Both the position numbers and the translations under genes were made by a program. This document shows positions 1-7,600 of a stretch of 13,642 nucleotides of DNA, piece by piece (position 1 is the stretch's first letter; each line of letters begins with the position of its first letter). This stretch comes from CAYMRB01 sp964392615. GTDB taxonomy: Bacteria; Planctomycetota; UBA8108. The notes beneath the pieces are model-generated. The model made no database searches, was not told the DNA's origin, and saw only the letters and a program-made list of their open reading frames with translations. Location of the stretch: assembly GCA_964392615.1 (NCBI GenBank), contig CAYMRB010000276.1, forward strand, positions 1 through 13,642, in the 5' to 3' direction.

Positions 1-10
1 TTCGGCTCGG

Positions 11-49
11 CCTGTCGGCCTCGGTCCTGACGAGGGTTTCTTGGACAGG
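11..49 (-). terminator. Possible nested hairpin after the CotH gene
   Basis: CCTGTC at 11-16 pairs with GACAGG at 44-49, and inside it CCTCG at 19-23 pairs with CGAGG at 31-35. It lies 4 bases beyond the TAG stop at 53-55. No clear U-run follows in the minus direction within the window, so a terminator role is tentative. Confidence 0.25.
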
Positions 50-52
50 CTC

Positions 53-3000
53 CTAACCGTTCTCGCAGTCGAGAACCTCACCCGACGGGTCGGGGCCGAC
101 GCCCGGGAACGGAGCCGGCGGGGCCGAGCCCTCTCGATAGAGGAAGTCGAGCAGGTAGATCGCATCGGTGATGTCGAGCGCTTCGCTGTCGTCGACATCC
201 GCCGCGTCCTCGCAGCCGAGCAGCTGGCCGCCGAAGAGCGCGAAGACGATCTTCACCGCGTCGCTGAGGTCGACCAGGCCGTCCTCGTTCGCATCGCCTC
301 GCACGAACGACGGGGGCGGCGGTGGGTAAGTGAACGGCAGTGCGTTCGACTCTCTCCCGTCGACGTTTCGCGCCCTGACGTCGACCGTGCCCGAGCCGTC
401 CGGGACGACTGCGGTCAGCGTGTCCGGCGTCGGGCCGTTCTCGTCGTAGTCGACGGAAGGCGACACGCGCGACCCGAAGACGACGTCGACGCCATCGTGG
501 AAGCCGCCGCCGGTCAGCGTGACCACCGTGCCGGCCAGAGCCTCGTCGGGCGTGATCGTGAGGATCTCCGGAGAGGGCCAGCCCACGGCGCTCGTGACGA
601 CGATGCTGTCCGAGCCGACGATGTTGCCGTCGACGTCGAACGCGATGAAGACGAGTGAGTTCTCGCCGCCCTCGAGCTCGACCTCGGCACGCCAGCGCGA
701 GGTCGCCGTCCAGGTCACCGGCAACGGCTCGCCGTTCAGGAGGATCATGCTGACATCGACCCAACCGTCTCCCTCGATGCGTACGCTCGTGTCGGCCTCG
801 ACGAAGTCGTTGCCGTTGTTCGTACGGATGCGGAAGCTGACTTGCGCGGGAACCTGACTGGTGAGGCGACTACGGCGTTGATCGATGAAGCTCTTGATGC
901 CGTTCGCGTTCGCGACGCCGTCACCCCCGACGGCCGCCGTGTTGCGATCGAGGAACTTCTCTCCCATCTCGCCCCTCGACCAATAGCCGGGCCGCTCTCC
1001 GCGGCCGTTGAGCATCTCGTTGATGATCCCCGCGTACATTCGCGAGTACTTCGGACGCGCGAGGATTCGCGCCATCGCCGGGTCGGAGTCCGGTCGCTGG
1101 CGCGCGTTGACGTTGGCCCAGGAGTGGTCCATGTCCCACGGGAGGAGCTTCCATCGACCCTCGATCGGCGCGAAGTAGATGTAGGCGTTCTGGCCGTTGC
1201 CGATCGAGATCGTGTCCCAATCGTCGTGGGCGCAGCGGGCCGCGTAGACGCGCAGGAACTGCTCGACGTCCATGATCCGGGGCAGGTCGTTGTCGAGTAC
1301 GCTGGTGCTCCCGTTCATCCTTTGGACCAGGGTCACGAGCGCGGCGAAGTTGTCATCGAGCTCTCGTGAGCGTGGATTGAAGTTCCAGCGGTAGCTCGCC
1401 TTGTTCGTGCCGCGGTTCGCGTAGCTCGCCCAGCCCACGTTGAAGCTCGTGACGGAGTCGTTGAAGATCAGCTTGCCCGTGATCTTCATCGCGTAGCCGT
1501 CCGAATCGTCAGGCCACCAGAGGTCGAGGTAGTTCTGATCGATGGGCTCGAGCTGGTCCATCGTGAAGGTGCCGCCGTTCGTCTGCAGGCGGCCGAACGC
1601 TGTATGGCTCTTCGGGCACGTGACGCTCGTGGTGGAGTTCTGCCACACCGCGTAGTACGCCGCCTTCTCCTTCTGCTCTCTGCCGTACTTGGTCAAGTTG
1701 ACCTTGGCGCGATGGCGGTAGCGTTCGTCCTTGTTGAACTTGACGCGGTACATCCGCGGGTTCGCCGGTCGGTGCCAGGGGCTGCCGCGCCAGCGCGACC
1801 GCACGTTGTAGTAGACCTTGCTGTCGTTGAACACGAATGTGGAGTTCAGGAGGTGATTCGAGTGGACCCGACGCGAGTTCAGCTCGCTCCACGTCGCGTC
1901 GTCCATCACCAGGCGCTTCGCGACGCCCCGCGCCGTGAACGGCGAGTCCTGGATGTAGACGAGAGGTCGCGCGGTCGTCTCGCGAGGGAAGAAGGTCTCG
2001 GCTCCGGCCGCGTCTCGGGCTCCGACGTAGAAGCCGATCTTCGAGCCCGAGTTCTGAGCCGGGATGTTGCCGGCCCAAAGGCCGTCGTTCGCTTCCCCGT
2101 CGCGGTGCTCGCCGTCGTCGAAAAGCGGGACTTCGGTGTACGCGCCGGTGCCGACGTGGTATCGCACGAAGACTTCGTCGACGCCGTCCGCGTCAGACAC
2201 GCGCGCGGTCACCCGCGGCTCGACGCCCGGCGTGGGAACCGGCGGCGTATGGGCGACGTCGGCGATCACGGGGCCCTGATTGGCCACCGCGATGCTGTTG
2301 GGGGCACCGGGCGTGCCGAGGTTCGACGGAATGCTCAGCCAGTACGTGTGCTGGAATTGGGCCGGCTGGTTGTAGCCGCTGATGTACAGCAGGTTGCCGC
2401 CGGCCAGCCAGCGAGCGGCGTAGCGAACGGTGTAGCTGCCCGACGTCATCCTGGGCGATGTCTCGCGCTCGATGCGGTTGGCGCGCGTATCCCCCTTGCC
2501 GGAAGCCACGACGTGAAGGGACGCGCCGCCGGTGAACGAGTCTGCGGTCGTGCGACGGGAGTCGATGTGCGTTCCTTCGATGATCCAGCCGGACGTGTTC
2601 GACTCGAAGTCGCCGTTCGGGACGTACTCCGTGCTGCTGCGCGTCACGCGGATCGAGTCGATCAGGCACTCGCCGGCCTGCAATAGACGGATCTGGAACT
2701 CCGACTCGCTCTGCTGGGCGTAGCCGATGTTGAACTCGACTTCCTCCCAGTCCGTCTTGCCGGTCTCGTCGCTATCGCCCCAGGCGCCATGGAGCGAGTT
2801 GTCGCTGCGCGGGTCGATGAGCTCGAGGCTCGAGCCGCCGCCGTCGGCGTACTGCGTCCAGTAGCCGCCGTCGTAGTAGTGCACCTCGTCGACGGTGTTT
2901 CCGAGGAGGTCGACGATGCGGACGAGCTCGTCCCCGTTACCGAGGACGCCCTCCCAGGGGCCGTAGATATCGCCTTCGTCGAGTCCGTGCGCGCCGGCGA

Positions 3001-4714
3001 GCGACGAGGGGCGCTGGGCCACGACCACGTACTCTCCGACGCCGATGACGGTGTCGGCGGGGAAAGTGAAGGAGATGCCGCGGTTGAAACGGAATCCGCT
3101 GATGTCGAGAGCGCCCTCGCCGATGTTCACGAGCTCGATGTACTCGTGCGACGGATACTCGCGCGGGGGATTGAACATGATCTCGTTGATGACGAGCTGG
3201 TCGATCAGCCCGACCTCGTTCGCCTCTCCGCTCGTCGGCGTCGTCGACACGGAGAAGCGTCCCGTGCCGTCGGGAAAGCGAGCGTCGGAGTATTCGTCGA
3301 GCGGCGGGTCATGGTCCGGAGCGCTCTCGAAGACGGCCGCGTCGACAATCTGCGACAGATCCGGCCGCGAGAGGTACAGAGTCACCGTCTCCGCCGCGAA
3401 GCTCAGGCCGCTGTCGCTCGCCGTGACGACGAGGAAGCCGCCAGCGGGGATCTCGGTGCCGTCCGGAAGCTCGTAGCTGTCCAGGGCGGCGCGGTTCTCG
3501 CTGAGCCAGAAGCCGCTCAGGTCGACCGCTTCGTCGGACAGATTGTAGAGCTCGACCCACGGCTCGCCGGCCGTGCGCGAGAGGCACTCGTTGATCGTGA
3601 CAGGAATCGGGGGCAGCGAGCCAACCGGCGTCAGCACCTCGACGCCGACGATCTGCAGGTCGAAGCTGATGTCGGAGCTCGTGCCGGCGGCCTGATGGAT
3701 CTCGACGGCGATCGTGTTGGTACCGTTGTCGAGCAACGAGGTCGGGACGCCCAGGCCGTAGAATGACGACTCGTCGGCACCGCCAACCGTGGCGTTGGCG
3801 AACGTGCTGTAGGAGATGTCGCCGGCCGGCATGTTCTGACGGCCAATCTCCTCGCCGTTGATGTAGACGACGGCGCCGTCGTCGCGCACGAGACGCAGCT
3901 CGATGCTGTCGAAGGCATCCCTGTCGGCGACATCGAACGTCGAGCGGAAGTAGTACGTCGGGCGCTTGTTGCCGCTGTCGGGGCCGAACGACAGCTCCGT
4001 CGTCTCGTCGCCATCGCCGTATCCCAGCTGGGCGCGTCCGCTGTCCCAGGACGCGTCGTTGAAGCCGGGCTCGCGCCAGGCGGTGCCGAGGTCGGTGCCG
4101 AGGTCGTTGTATCTCCAGACGGAGCCGGCGTCGAAGAGATCGGTCTCGCGGCTCGTGATCTCATCGAAGTTCGGCAGCCCGGGCGTGCCGCCGATCGCGG
4201 CGCTGTACGTCCAGTTGTCGTTGTTCTCAGGATCGGAGGCGTGGGGGTCTATCAGGACCAGCGAGTGCCCGGTGCCGTCCGCCTCGGGTGGCCATTGGTT
4301 GCGATCACCGTAGGCCACGGAGAACACGCGTCCGCCGGCGAAGACGTCGACCGAGATCCTCTCGCCGTCGTTGTCGAGCCGCCCGGCGAAGTCGCCGATC
4401 GTGTTCGTGATGCCGTACTTGGCGCGCACCGCTTCCTCGTCGGCGCAGACGACGAGGTACGATCTGCCCTCGAGATACGTGTCGTACGGGAACGTGAACG
4501 TGATCCCGTTCGAGAACGTGTACCCGGAGAGGTTGGCGACGGTCGGATTCTCGTTGTAGATCTCGATCCACTCGAGGTTGCAGTCGCACGCCGTCTCGTC
4601 GGCGACGGGCGGGTTGTACATGATTTCGGTGATCGTGAGCGCACCGACGGGGCGCGTCAGGACGATCGCGAGGGCGACGGCACACGTTGCCGCCACGTGT
4701 CGTGTGAAGATCAC
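53..4714 (-). CDS. Secreted lamin-tail / CotH kinase-like / TIG / dockerin-like modular protein
   Basis: Exported multidomain protein, 1553 residues from the chosen GTG at 4714. That start has an AAGAGG ribosome site 10 nt upstream and leads straight into a signal peptide (about residues 1-25, hydrophobic core AVALAIVL, cleavage near PVGA). The frame stays open upstream to an ATG at 4867, but those 51 residues are Arg-rich and would bury the signal. Domains seen in order: lamin-tail 1 (26-150, ITEIMYNPP, WIEIYN), galactose-binding-like sandwich (about 199-357), lamin-tail 2 (about 370-494), lamin-tail 3 (about 506-639, VINEIMFNPP, EYIELVN), carbohydrate-binding-like module (about 657-799), Ig-like segment (about 811-921), CotH kinase-like domain (about 932-1294) with LLPWDMDHSW at 1190-1199, TIG/IPT (about 1379-1463), and a C-terminal dockerin-like domain with two 12-residue calcium-loop motifs at 1474-1485 and 1506-1517. 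CotH proteins are atypical kinases of spore coats. In planctomycetes the substrate of such large secreted versions is unknown, so function here is inferred only as surface or extracellular. It is monocistronic as far as visible. Confidence 0.9.
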   Translation of the reverse strand: MIFTRHVAATCAVALAIVLTRPVGALTITEIMYNPPVADETACDCNLEWIEIYNENPTVANLSGYTFSNGITFTFPYDTYLEGRSYLVVCADEEAVRAKYGITNTIGDFAGRLDNDGERISVDVFAGGRVFSVAYGDRNQWPPEADGTGHSLVLIDPHASDPENNDNWTYSAAIGGTPGLPNFDEITSRETDLFDAGSVWRYNDLGTDLGTAWREPGFNDASWDSGRAQLGYGDGDETTELSFGPDSGNKRPTYYFRSTFDVADRDAFDSIELRLVRDDGAVVYINGEEIGRQNMPAGDISYSTFANATVGGADESSFYGLGVPTSLLDNGTNTIAVEIHQAAGTSSDISFDLQIVGVEVLTPVGSLPPIPVTINECLSRTAGEPWVELYNLSDEAVDLSGFWLSENRAALDSYELPDGTEIPAGGFLVVTASDSGLSFAAETVTLYLSRPDLSQIVDAAVFESAPDHDPPLDEYSDARFPDGTGRFSVSTTPTSGEANEVGLIDQLVINEIMFNPPREYPSHEYIELVNIGEGALDISGFRFNRGISFTFPADTVIGVGEYVVVAQRPSSLAGAHGLDEGDIYGPWEGVLGNGDELVRIVDLLGNTVDEVHYYDGGYWTQYADGGGSSLELIDPRSDNSLHGAWGDSDETGKTDWEEVEFNIGYAQQSESEFQIRLLQAGECLIDSIRVTRSSTEYVPNGDFESNTSGWIIEGTHIDSRRTTADSFTGGASLHVVASGKGDTRANRIERETSPRMTSGSYTVRYAARWLAGGNLLYISGYNQPAQFQHTYWLSIPSNLGTPGAPNSIAVANQGPVIADVAHTPPVPTPGVEPRVTARVSDADGVDEVFVRYHVGTGAYTEVPLFDDGEHRDGEANDGLWAGNIPAQNSGSKIGFYVGARDAAGAETFFPRETTARPLVYIQDSPFTARGVAKRLVMDDATWSELNSRRVHSNHLLNSTFVFNDSKVYYNVRSRWRGSPWHRPANPRMYRVKFNKDERYRHRAKVNLTKYGREQKEKAAYYAVWQNSTTSVTCPKSHTAFGRLQTNGGTFTMDQLEPIDQNYLDLWWPDDSDGYAMKITGKLIFNDSVTSFNVGWASYANRGTNKASYRWNFNPRSRELDDNFAALVTLVQRMNGSTSVLDNDLPRIMDVEQFLRVYAARCAHDDWDTISIGNGQNAYIYFAPIEGRWKLLPWDMDHSWANVNARQRPDSDPAMARILARPKYSRMYAGIINEMLNGRGERPGYWSRGEMGEKFLDRNTAAVGGDGVANANGIKSFIDQRRSRLTSQVPAQVSFRIRTNNGNDFVEADTSVRIEGDGWVDVSMILLNGEPLPVTWTATSRWRAEVELEGGENSLVFIAFDVDGNIVGSDSIVVTSAVGWPSPEILTITPDEALAGTVVTLTGGGFHDGVDVVFGSRVSPSVDYDENGPTPDTLTAVVPDGSGTVDVRARNVDGRESNALPFTYPPPPPSFVRGDANEDGLVDLSDAVKIVFALFGGQLLGCEDAADVDDSEALDITDAIYLLDFLYREGSAPPAPFPGVGPDPSGEVLDCENG

Positions 4715-4724
4715 GTCAGCTACA

Positions 4725-4730
4725 CCTCTT
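4725..4730 (-). promoter_or_regulatory. Ribosome binding site deciding the GTG start at 4714
   Basis: Read on the minus strand, AAGAGG lies 10 nt before the GTG at 4714. This supports translation starting at GTG directly before the signal peptide, and not at the upstream ATG at 4867. Confidence 0.6.
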
Positions 4731-5018
4731 GCGGATTCTTTGCGCGCGCACCAGGCGGACCGCTGGCGACGGCGTCGAGCGCGGGGGCGGCGGGGGCCGA
4801 TCTCGCGTCGAGCGGCGCCTGCAGCGGGCCGATAACGGACAGTCGACGGAAGGTCACAAGGACCCAAGGCACTGAACAGTCGCGTCTATCCACCGTAAGG
4901 CGTGGCGGCGCGGGAATCCAGCTCCGGTTTTCGCTCGGGGCCGCGAACGGGGCCGTCGCCATGGCCGTCCGTGCGGAGTCGAGCTGCCGGCTGCGGCCGG
5001 TGCGGCCAGCCCGTTCCG

Positions 5019-5040
5019 GCTTGGAACGATCGTTCCAAGC
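5019..5040. promoter_or_regulatory. Perfect 22-bp palindrome with GAAC-N4-GTTC core, possible operator
   Basis: All eleven base pairs are symmetric about 5029/5030; the inner part reads TTGGAACGATCGTTCCAA. The core GAAC-GATC-GTTC has the form of the LexA (SOS) box known from Firmicutes and Actinobacteria (CGAAC-N4-GTTCG), though the outer bases are G/C-swapped. It lies 305 bp upstream of the CotH start and 82 bp after the end of the small minus-strand gene, so it could equally be a terminator stem. There is no T-run on either side. Confidence 0.45.
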
Positions 5041-5121
5041 TGTGGCCCCGGACCCACAACGGGCTGTTAGGCAGGCGTTCGCAGCGCGCGGGTGCGCTGG
5101 CAGGGAGGAACTGTCGGCGGG

Positions 5122-5352
5122 CTACGTTTCGGAGACGGGGTAGAGGACGTCGAGGACCTCGTTGATCTGCGTCTCGGTCAGGTAGCCGAGCTCGAGCAGG
5201 ATCTGGCCGAGCTGCTTCTCCATGCCCCCTTCCATGCGAGTCTTCGCCTGCAGGGTCAGGGCTTCGTAGAGCTGCTCGGCGCTGACGAAGCGCTTCTCGA
5301 GCGCGACCTCGCCGAAGAACTTGTAGCGATCGCTTACCTCGTCGTGCGTCAT
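5122..5352 (-). CDS. Small protein resembling a GspE/MshE N-terminal domain
   Basis: A 76-residue protein from the ATG at 5352, which has GAGG 10 nt upstream. Another in-frame ATG at 5376 (MSRRGPIEM) is possible and would give 84 residues. The frame stays open to 5715, but that extension is low-complexity and Arg/Pro-rich. The pattern of two helical repeats, with 'RFVSAEQLYEAL' followed by 'QLGQILLELGYLTETQI' and 'EVLDVL', matches the style of the N-terminal domain of type II secretion and type IV pilus ATPases (GspE_N/MshEN), where such domains bind partners or cyclic-di-GMP. Here it stands alone, without an ATPase domain. It lacks the full RLG-containing cyclic-di-GMP signature as far as I can judge, so a role as an adaptor or regulator is only an inference. 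It is transcribed away from the chaperone genes. Confidence 0.7.
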   Translation of the reverse strand: MTHDEVSDRYKFFGEVALEKRFVSAEQLYEALTLQAKTRMEGGMEKQLGQILLELGYLTETQINEVLDVLYPVSET

Positions 5353-5546
5353 CTCGATCGGACCTCGTCGGGACATGGGCCGGTCGGCCACCGGGCTCTC
5401 TGGCAGCTCGTCGGTCGCAGCCGAGCCGCCGTTCGGAGACGAGAGTGCATCACGTCTCAACATCTTCCTATCGGCGCTCGCGCGTCGCGTCCGAAGGGGC
5501 AGGATCGCGCCGGCCCCGTGGGTGTCACTCTGACAGGGGGGCTTCG

Positions 5547-5565
5547 AGCGCGGCCCGGCCGCGCT
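5547..5565. promoter_or_regulatory. 19-bp GC-rich palindrome upstream of groEL-1
   Basis: AGCGCGGCC and GGCCGCGCT are exact inverted copies around a single central C (5556). It sits 6 bases upstream of a TTGACA hexamer. It could be an operator, or a chance product of high GC content. Confidence 0.3.
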
Positions 5566-5631
5566 GCCATCTTGACAGCTTTGGCCGCCTCGGAACCGGC
5601 TCAAGTTCTTACGATGGCCTGGATTAGGGGC

Positions 5632-5647
5632 TGGTACCCGGTTTGCA
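5632..5647 (+). promoter_or_regulatory. Sigma-54-like -24/-12 promoter candidate before groEL-1
   Basis: TGGTACCCGGTTTGCA matches the sigma-54 consensus TGGCACG-N4-TTGCW at 10 of 12 defined positions. It has the obligatory GG and GC separated by exactly 10 bases. Transcription would begin near 5659, leaving a leader of about 90 nt before the groEL-1 ATG. One match of this quality in 13 kb on both strands can arise by chance; its placement before the chaperone block is what makes it noteworthy. Confidence 0.3.
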
Positions 5648-5750
5648 TCGCCTCCCGGCTTCGCGATCGCTGTCGCGCGGGGACGGGTTCGTTCGCGCCG
5701 ACGAGGGGTCTCCATACGGAAGCCGTATCACCACGGAAGCCACTGCAAAG

Positions 5751-7517
5751 ATGCCGAACAATCCGAAGCAAATCGCGTTCGACGCCGACGCCCTGCCCGC
5801 GACGCGTCGCGGGGTCGAGAAACTCGCCCGTGCGGTCAAGACCACCCTCGGGCCCCTGGGGCGCAACGCCGTCATCGACCGCGGCTGGGGCGCGCCGGTC
5901 GTCACGAAGGACGGCGCGAGCGTCGCCGAGGAGATCGACCTCCTCGACCCGTACGAGAACATGGCGGCCCGCATGGTCCGCGAGGCGGCCGAGAAGACCG
6001 CGGGCGAGGCCGGCGACGGCTCGACGACCGCGACCATCCTCGCCGAGGCCCTCTACAGCGAGGGCGTCAAGCAGACGGTCGGCGGCAACAACGCCATGCT
6101 GGTCGCGCGCGGCATCAACAAGGCCGTCGACGCGGCGGTCGAGTTCCTCGGGAAGCGCACCTCGCCCGTCAAGACGAGCGAGCAGATTCGCAACATCGCG
6201 ACCGTCGCAGCCGGCCAGGACAAGTTGATCGGCAAGACGATCGCGGACGCGCTCGCGAAGGTCGGCGAGGAAGGCGTGATCACGATCGAAGAGGGCAAGG
6301 AGATCGAATCGACGACCGACGTCGTCGAGGGCATGGAGTTCGATCGCGGCTATCTGTCGCCCCACTTCGTGACGCAGCAGGACAAGATGATCTGCGAGCT
6401 CGACAAGCCCTACATCTTCGTGATGGAGGAGAAGCTCTCGAGCCTGCAGAAGGTCGTGCCGCTGCTCGAGATGGTGCTCGAGAAGAAGCGACCGCTCCTG
6501 ATCATCGCCGAGGACGTCGAGGGCGAGGTGCTGTCGACGCTCGTCGTGAACAAGCTGAAGGGCGTCCTGCCCTGCGCCGCGGTCAAGGCGCCGGCCTACG
6601 GCGACCGCCGCAAGGCGATGCTCCAGGACATCGCGATCCTCACCGGCGGCACGGCGGTGTTCAAGGACCTCGGCATCGAGCCGGACGCGGTGAAGATCGA
6701 CGACCTCGGTTCGGCCAAGAAGGTCCGGATCACCTCCGAGGACACGACCATCATCGGAGGCGCTGGCAGCAAGAAGGACGTCGAGGCGCGCGCCGCCGAG
6801 ATCCGCCGCGAGCTCGATGACACCGAGTCCGACTACGATCGCGAGAAGCTCCAGGAGCGCCTCGCGAAGCTGGTCGGTGGCGTCTGCGTGATCAACGTCG
6901 GCGCGGCGACCGAGAGTGACATGAAGGAGAAGAAGTCGCGTTTCGAGTCCGCGCTCAGCGCGACGCGAGCCGCGCAGGCCGAGGGCATCCTCCCCGGTGG
7001 CGGCGTGGCGCTCTTCCGCGCGTCGCAGAAGCTCGAGAAGCTCGAGGGCGACACGGGCGAGGAGCAGGCCGGCATCGATGCGGTGCGCGCGGCGCTTCGC
7101 ATGCCGATCCGTCAGCTCTGTCTGAACTCCGGCGTCGAGCCGGCGACCGTGATTCGCAACATCCGGGGCGAGCGCAACAAGAACGTCGGCTACGATCTGC
7201 TCGACGAGAAGCTCGACACCCCGGTCGACATGGTCGAGGCGGGCGTGATCGACGCGACGAAGGTCGTTCGTGTCGGGCTGCAGAACGCCGCGAGCGTCGC
7301 GACGATGCTGCTCACCTGCGACGCGATGGTCGCGGCCATCCCGCAGGAGGAAGAGGAAGACGACCACAACCATGGCCATGACGACGGCATGGGAATGGGC
7401 GGCATGGGCGGCATGGGTGGAATGGGAGGCATGGGAGGCATGGGCGGAATGGGAGGCATGGGCGGAATGGGTGGCATGGGAGGCATGGGCATGGGTGGCA
7501 TGCCCGGCATGATGTAG
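5751..7517 (+). CDS. groEL: Chaperonin GroEL-1, divergent nucleotide pocket and long GGM tail
   Basis: Hsp60 chaperonin of 588 residues; most GroELs have about 545. The start is the ATG at 5751, which gives the family-typical N-terminus and has GGAAG about 11 nt upstream; the open frame before it has no homology. Kept features: TLGPLGRN, TKDG (D52 equivalent), AGDGSTTAT (D87 equivalent), DRGYLSP in the apical domain, and GGG at the end of the ATPase motif. Odd features: the catalytic Asp equivalent to E. coli D398 is Ser400 (codon TCC at 6948-6950, context FESALSATRAA); S151 is Ala153; the adenine-contact segment NAA (479-481) is DLL (482-484) with about three extra residues after it; apical Y203 is His. 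The C-terminus is an acidic/His-rich linker (EEEEDDHNHGHDDG) followed by ten consecutive GGM triplets and further GM repeats. Known for the family: D398 drives ATP hydrolysis. I infer slow or altered cycling, or hetero-oligomers with GroEL-2. It lies 83 bp upstream of groEL-2; there is no groES nearby. Confidence 0.95.
   Translation: MPNNPKQIAFDADALPATRRGVEKLARAVKTTLGPLGRNAVIDRGWGAPVVTKDGASVAEEIDLLDPYENMAARMVREAAEKTAGEAGDGSTTATILAEALYSEGVKQTVGGNNAMLVARGINKAVDAAVEFLGKRTSPVKTSEQIRNIATVAAGQDKLIGKTIADALAKVGEEGVITIEEGKEIESTTDVVEGMEFDRGYLSPHFVTQQDKMICELDKPYIFVMEEKLSSLQKVVPLLEMVLEKKRPLLIIAEDVEGEVLSTLVVNKLKGVLPCAAVKAPAYGDRRKAMLQDIAILTGGTAVFKDLGIEPDAVKIDDLGSAKKVRITSEDTTIIGGAGSKKDVEARAAEIRRELDDTESDYDREKLQERLAKLVGGVCVINVGAATESDMKEKKSRFESALSATRAAQAEGILPGGGVALFRASQKLEKLEGDTGEEQAGIDAVRAALRMPIRQLCLNSGVEPATVIRNIRGERNKNVGYDLLDEKLDTPVDMVEAGVIDATKVVRVGLQNAASVATMLLTCDAMVAAIPQEEEEDDHNHGHDDGMGMGGMGGMGGMGGMGGMGGMGGMGGMGGMGGMGMGGMPGMM
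7398..7502 (+). repeat. 9-bp tandem repeat encoding (GGM)n tail of GroEL-1
   Basis: Ten consecutive 9-bp units coding Gly-Gly-Met (7398-7487), then Gly-Met and one more Gly-Gly-Met. Glycine codons alternate among GGC, GGA and GGT, so the units are not identical. That suggests an old, selected array and not a very recent slippage event. Confidence 0.9.
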
Positions 7518-7600
7518 ACCTCCGTGGCCGCTCGGCCCGCTTCCTGACACCGTCTCCTGAACACGAAACAAGCTCGGCGCACCGACAAAGGAACTCACGA

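Larger units (their letters stand above)
4715..5121. other. Gene-free region between the CotH gene and the small GspE-N-like gene
   Basis: About 400 bases with no convincing gene. Open frames here are short, overlap each other and look like GC-rich shadows. It contains the leader of the CotH gene and the perfect 22-bp palindrome at 5019-5040. I see no clear -10/-35 promoter for the minus-strand gene. Confidence 0.6.
5353..5750. other. Divergent promoter region upstream of groEL-1
   Basis: About 400 bases between the small minus-strand gene and the chaperone block. It holds a 19-bp GC palindrome (5547-5565), a TTGACA hexamer at 5572-5577 without a convincing -10 partner at 16-19 bp, and a sigma-54-like element (5632-5647). 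I found no CIRCE element (TTAGCACTC-N9-GAGTGCTAA), so HrcA control of this groEL is not supported by the sequence. Confidence 0.55.

Noticed and set aside
1604..2686. Open frame of 360 codons opposite the CotH gene, and similar ones at 2789-3766 and 4241-5143
   Set aside because: All lie opposite a well-supported secreted protein with recognisable domains; their translations are Arg/Val/Asp-rich and low in complexity.
5572..5577. TTGACA hexamer as a sigma-70 -35 box
   Set aside because: No acceptable -10 hexamer at 16-19 bp; the nearest TACGAT (5610-5615) is 32 bp away.
5353..5750. CIRCE element or classical heat-shock (RpoH) promoter before groEL-1
   Set aside because: No TTAGCACTC-N9-GAGTGCTAA or near match was found by eye, and no convincing RpoH-type -35/-10 pair.
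5643..5750. 36-residue N-terminal extension of GroEL-1
   Set aside because: It has no homology to Hsp60 N-termini and overlaps the candidate promoter; the ATG at 5751 gives the standard chaperonin start.
5601..7598. Long open frame of 665 codons antisense to groEL-1, with a His/Ala-rich start
   Set aside because: It is the mirror of the GroEL-1 coding frame in GC-rich DNA; the His/Ala-rich part is the complement of the GGM repeat. It shows no family resemblance and no ribosome site.
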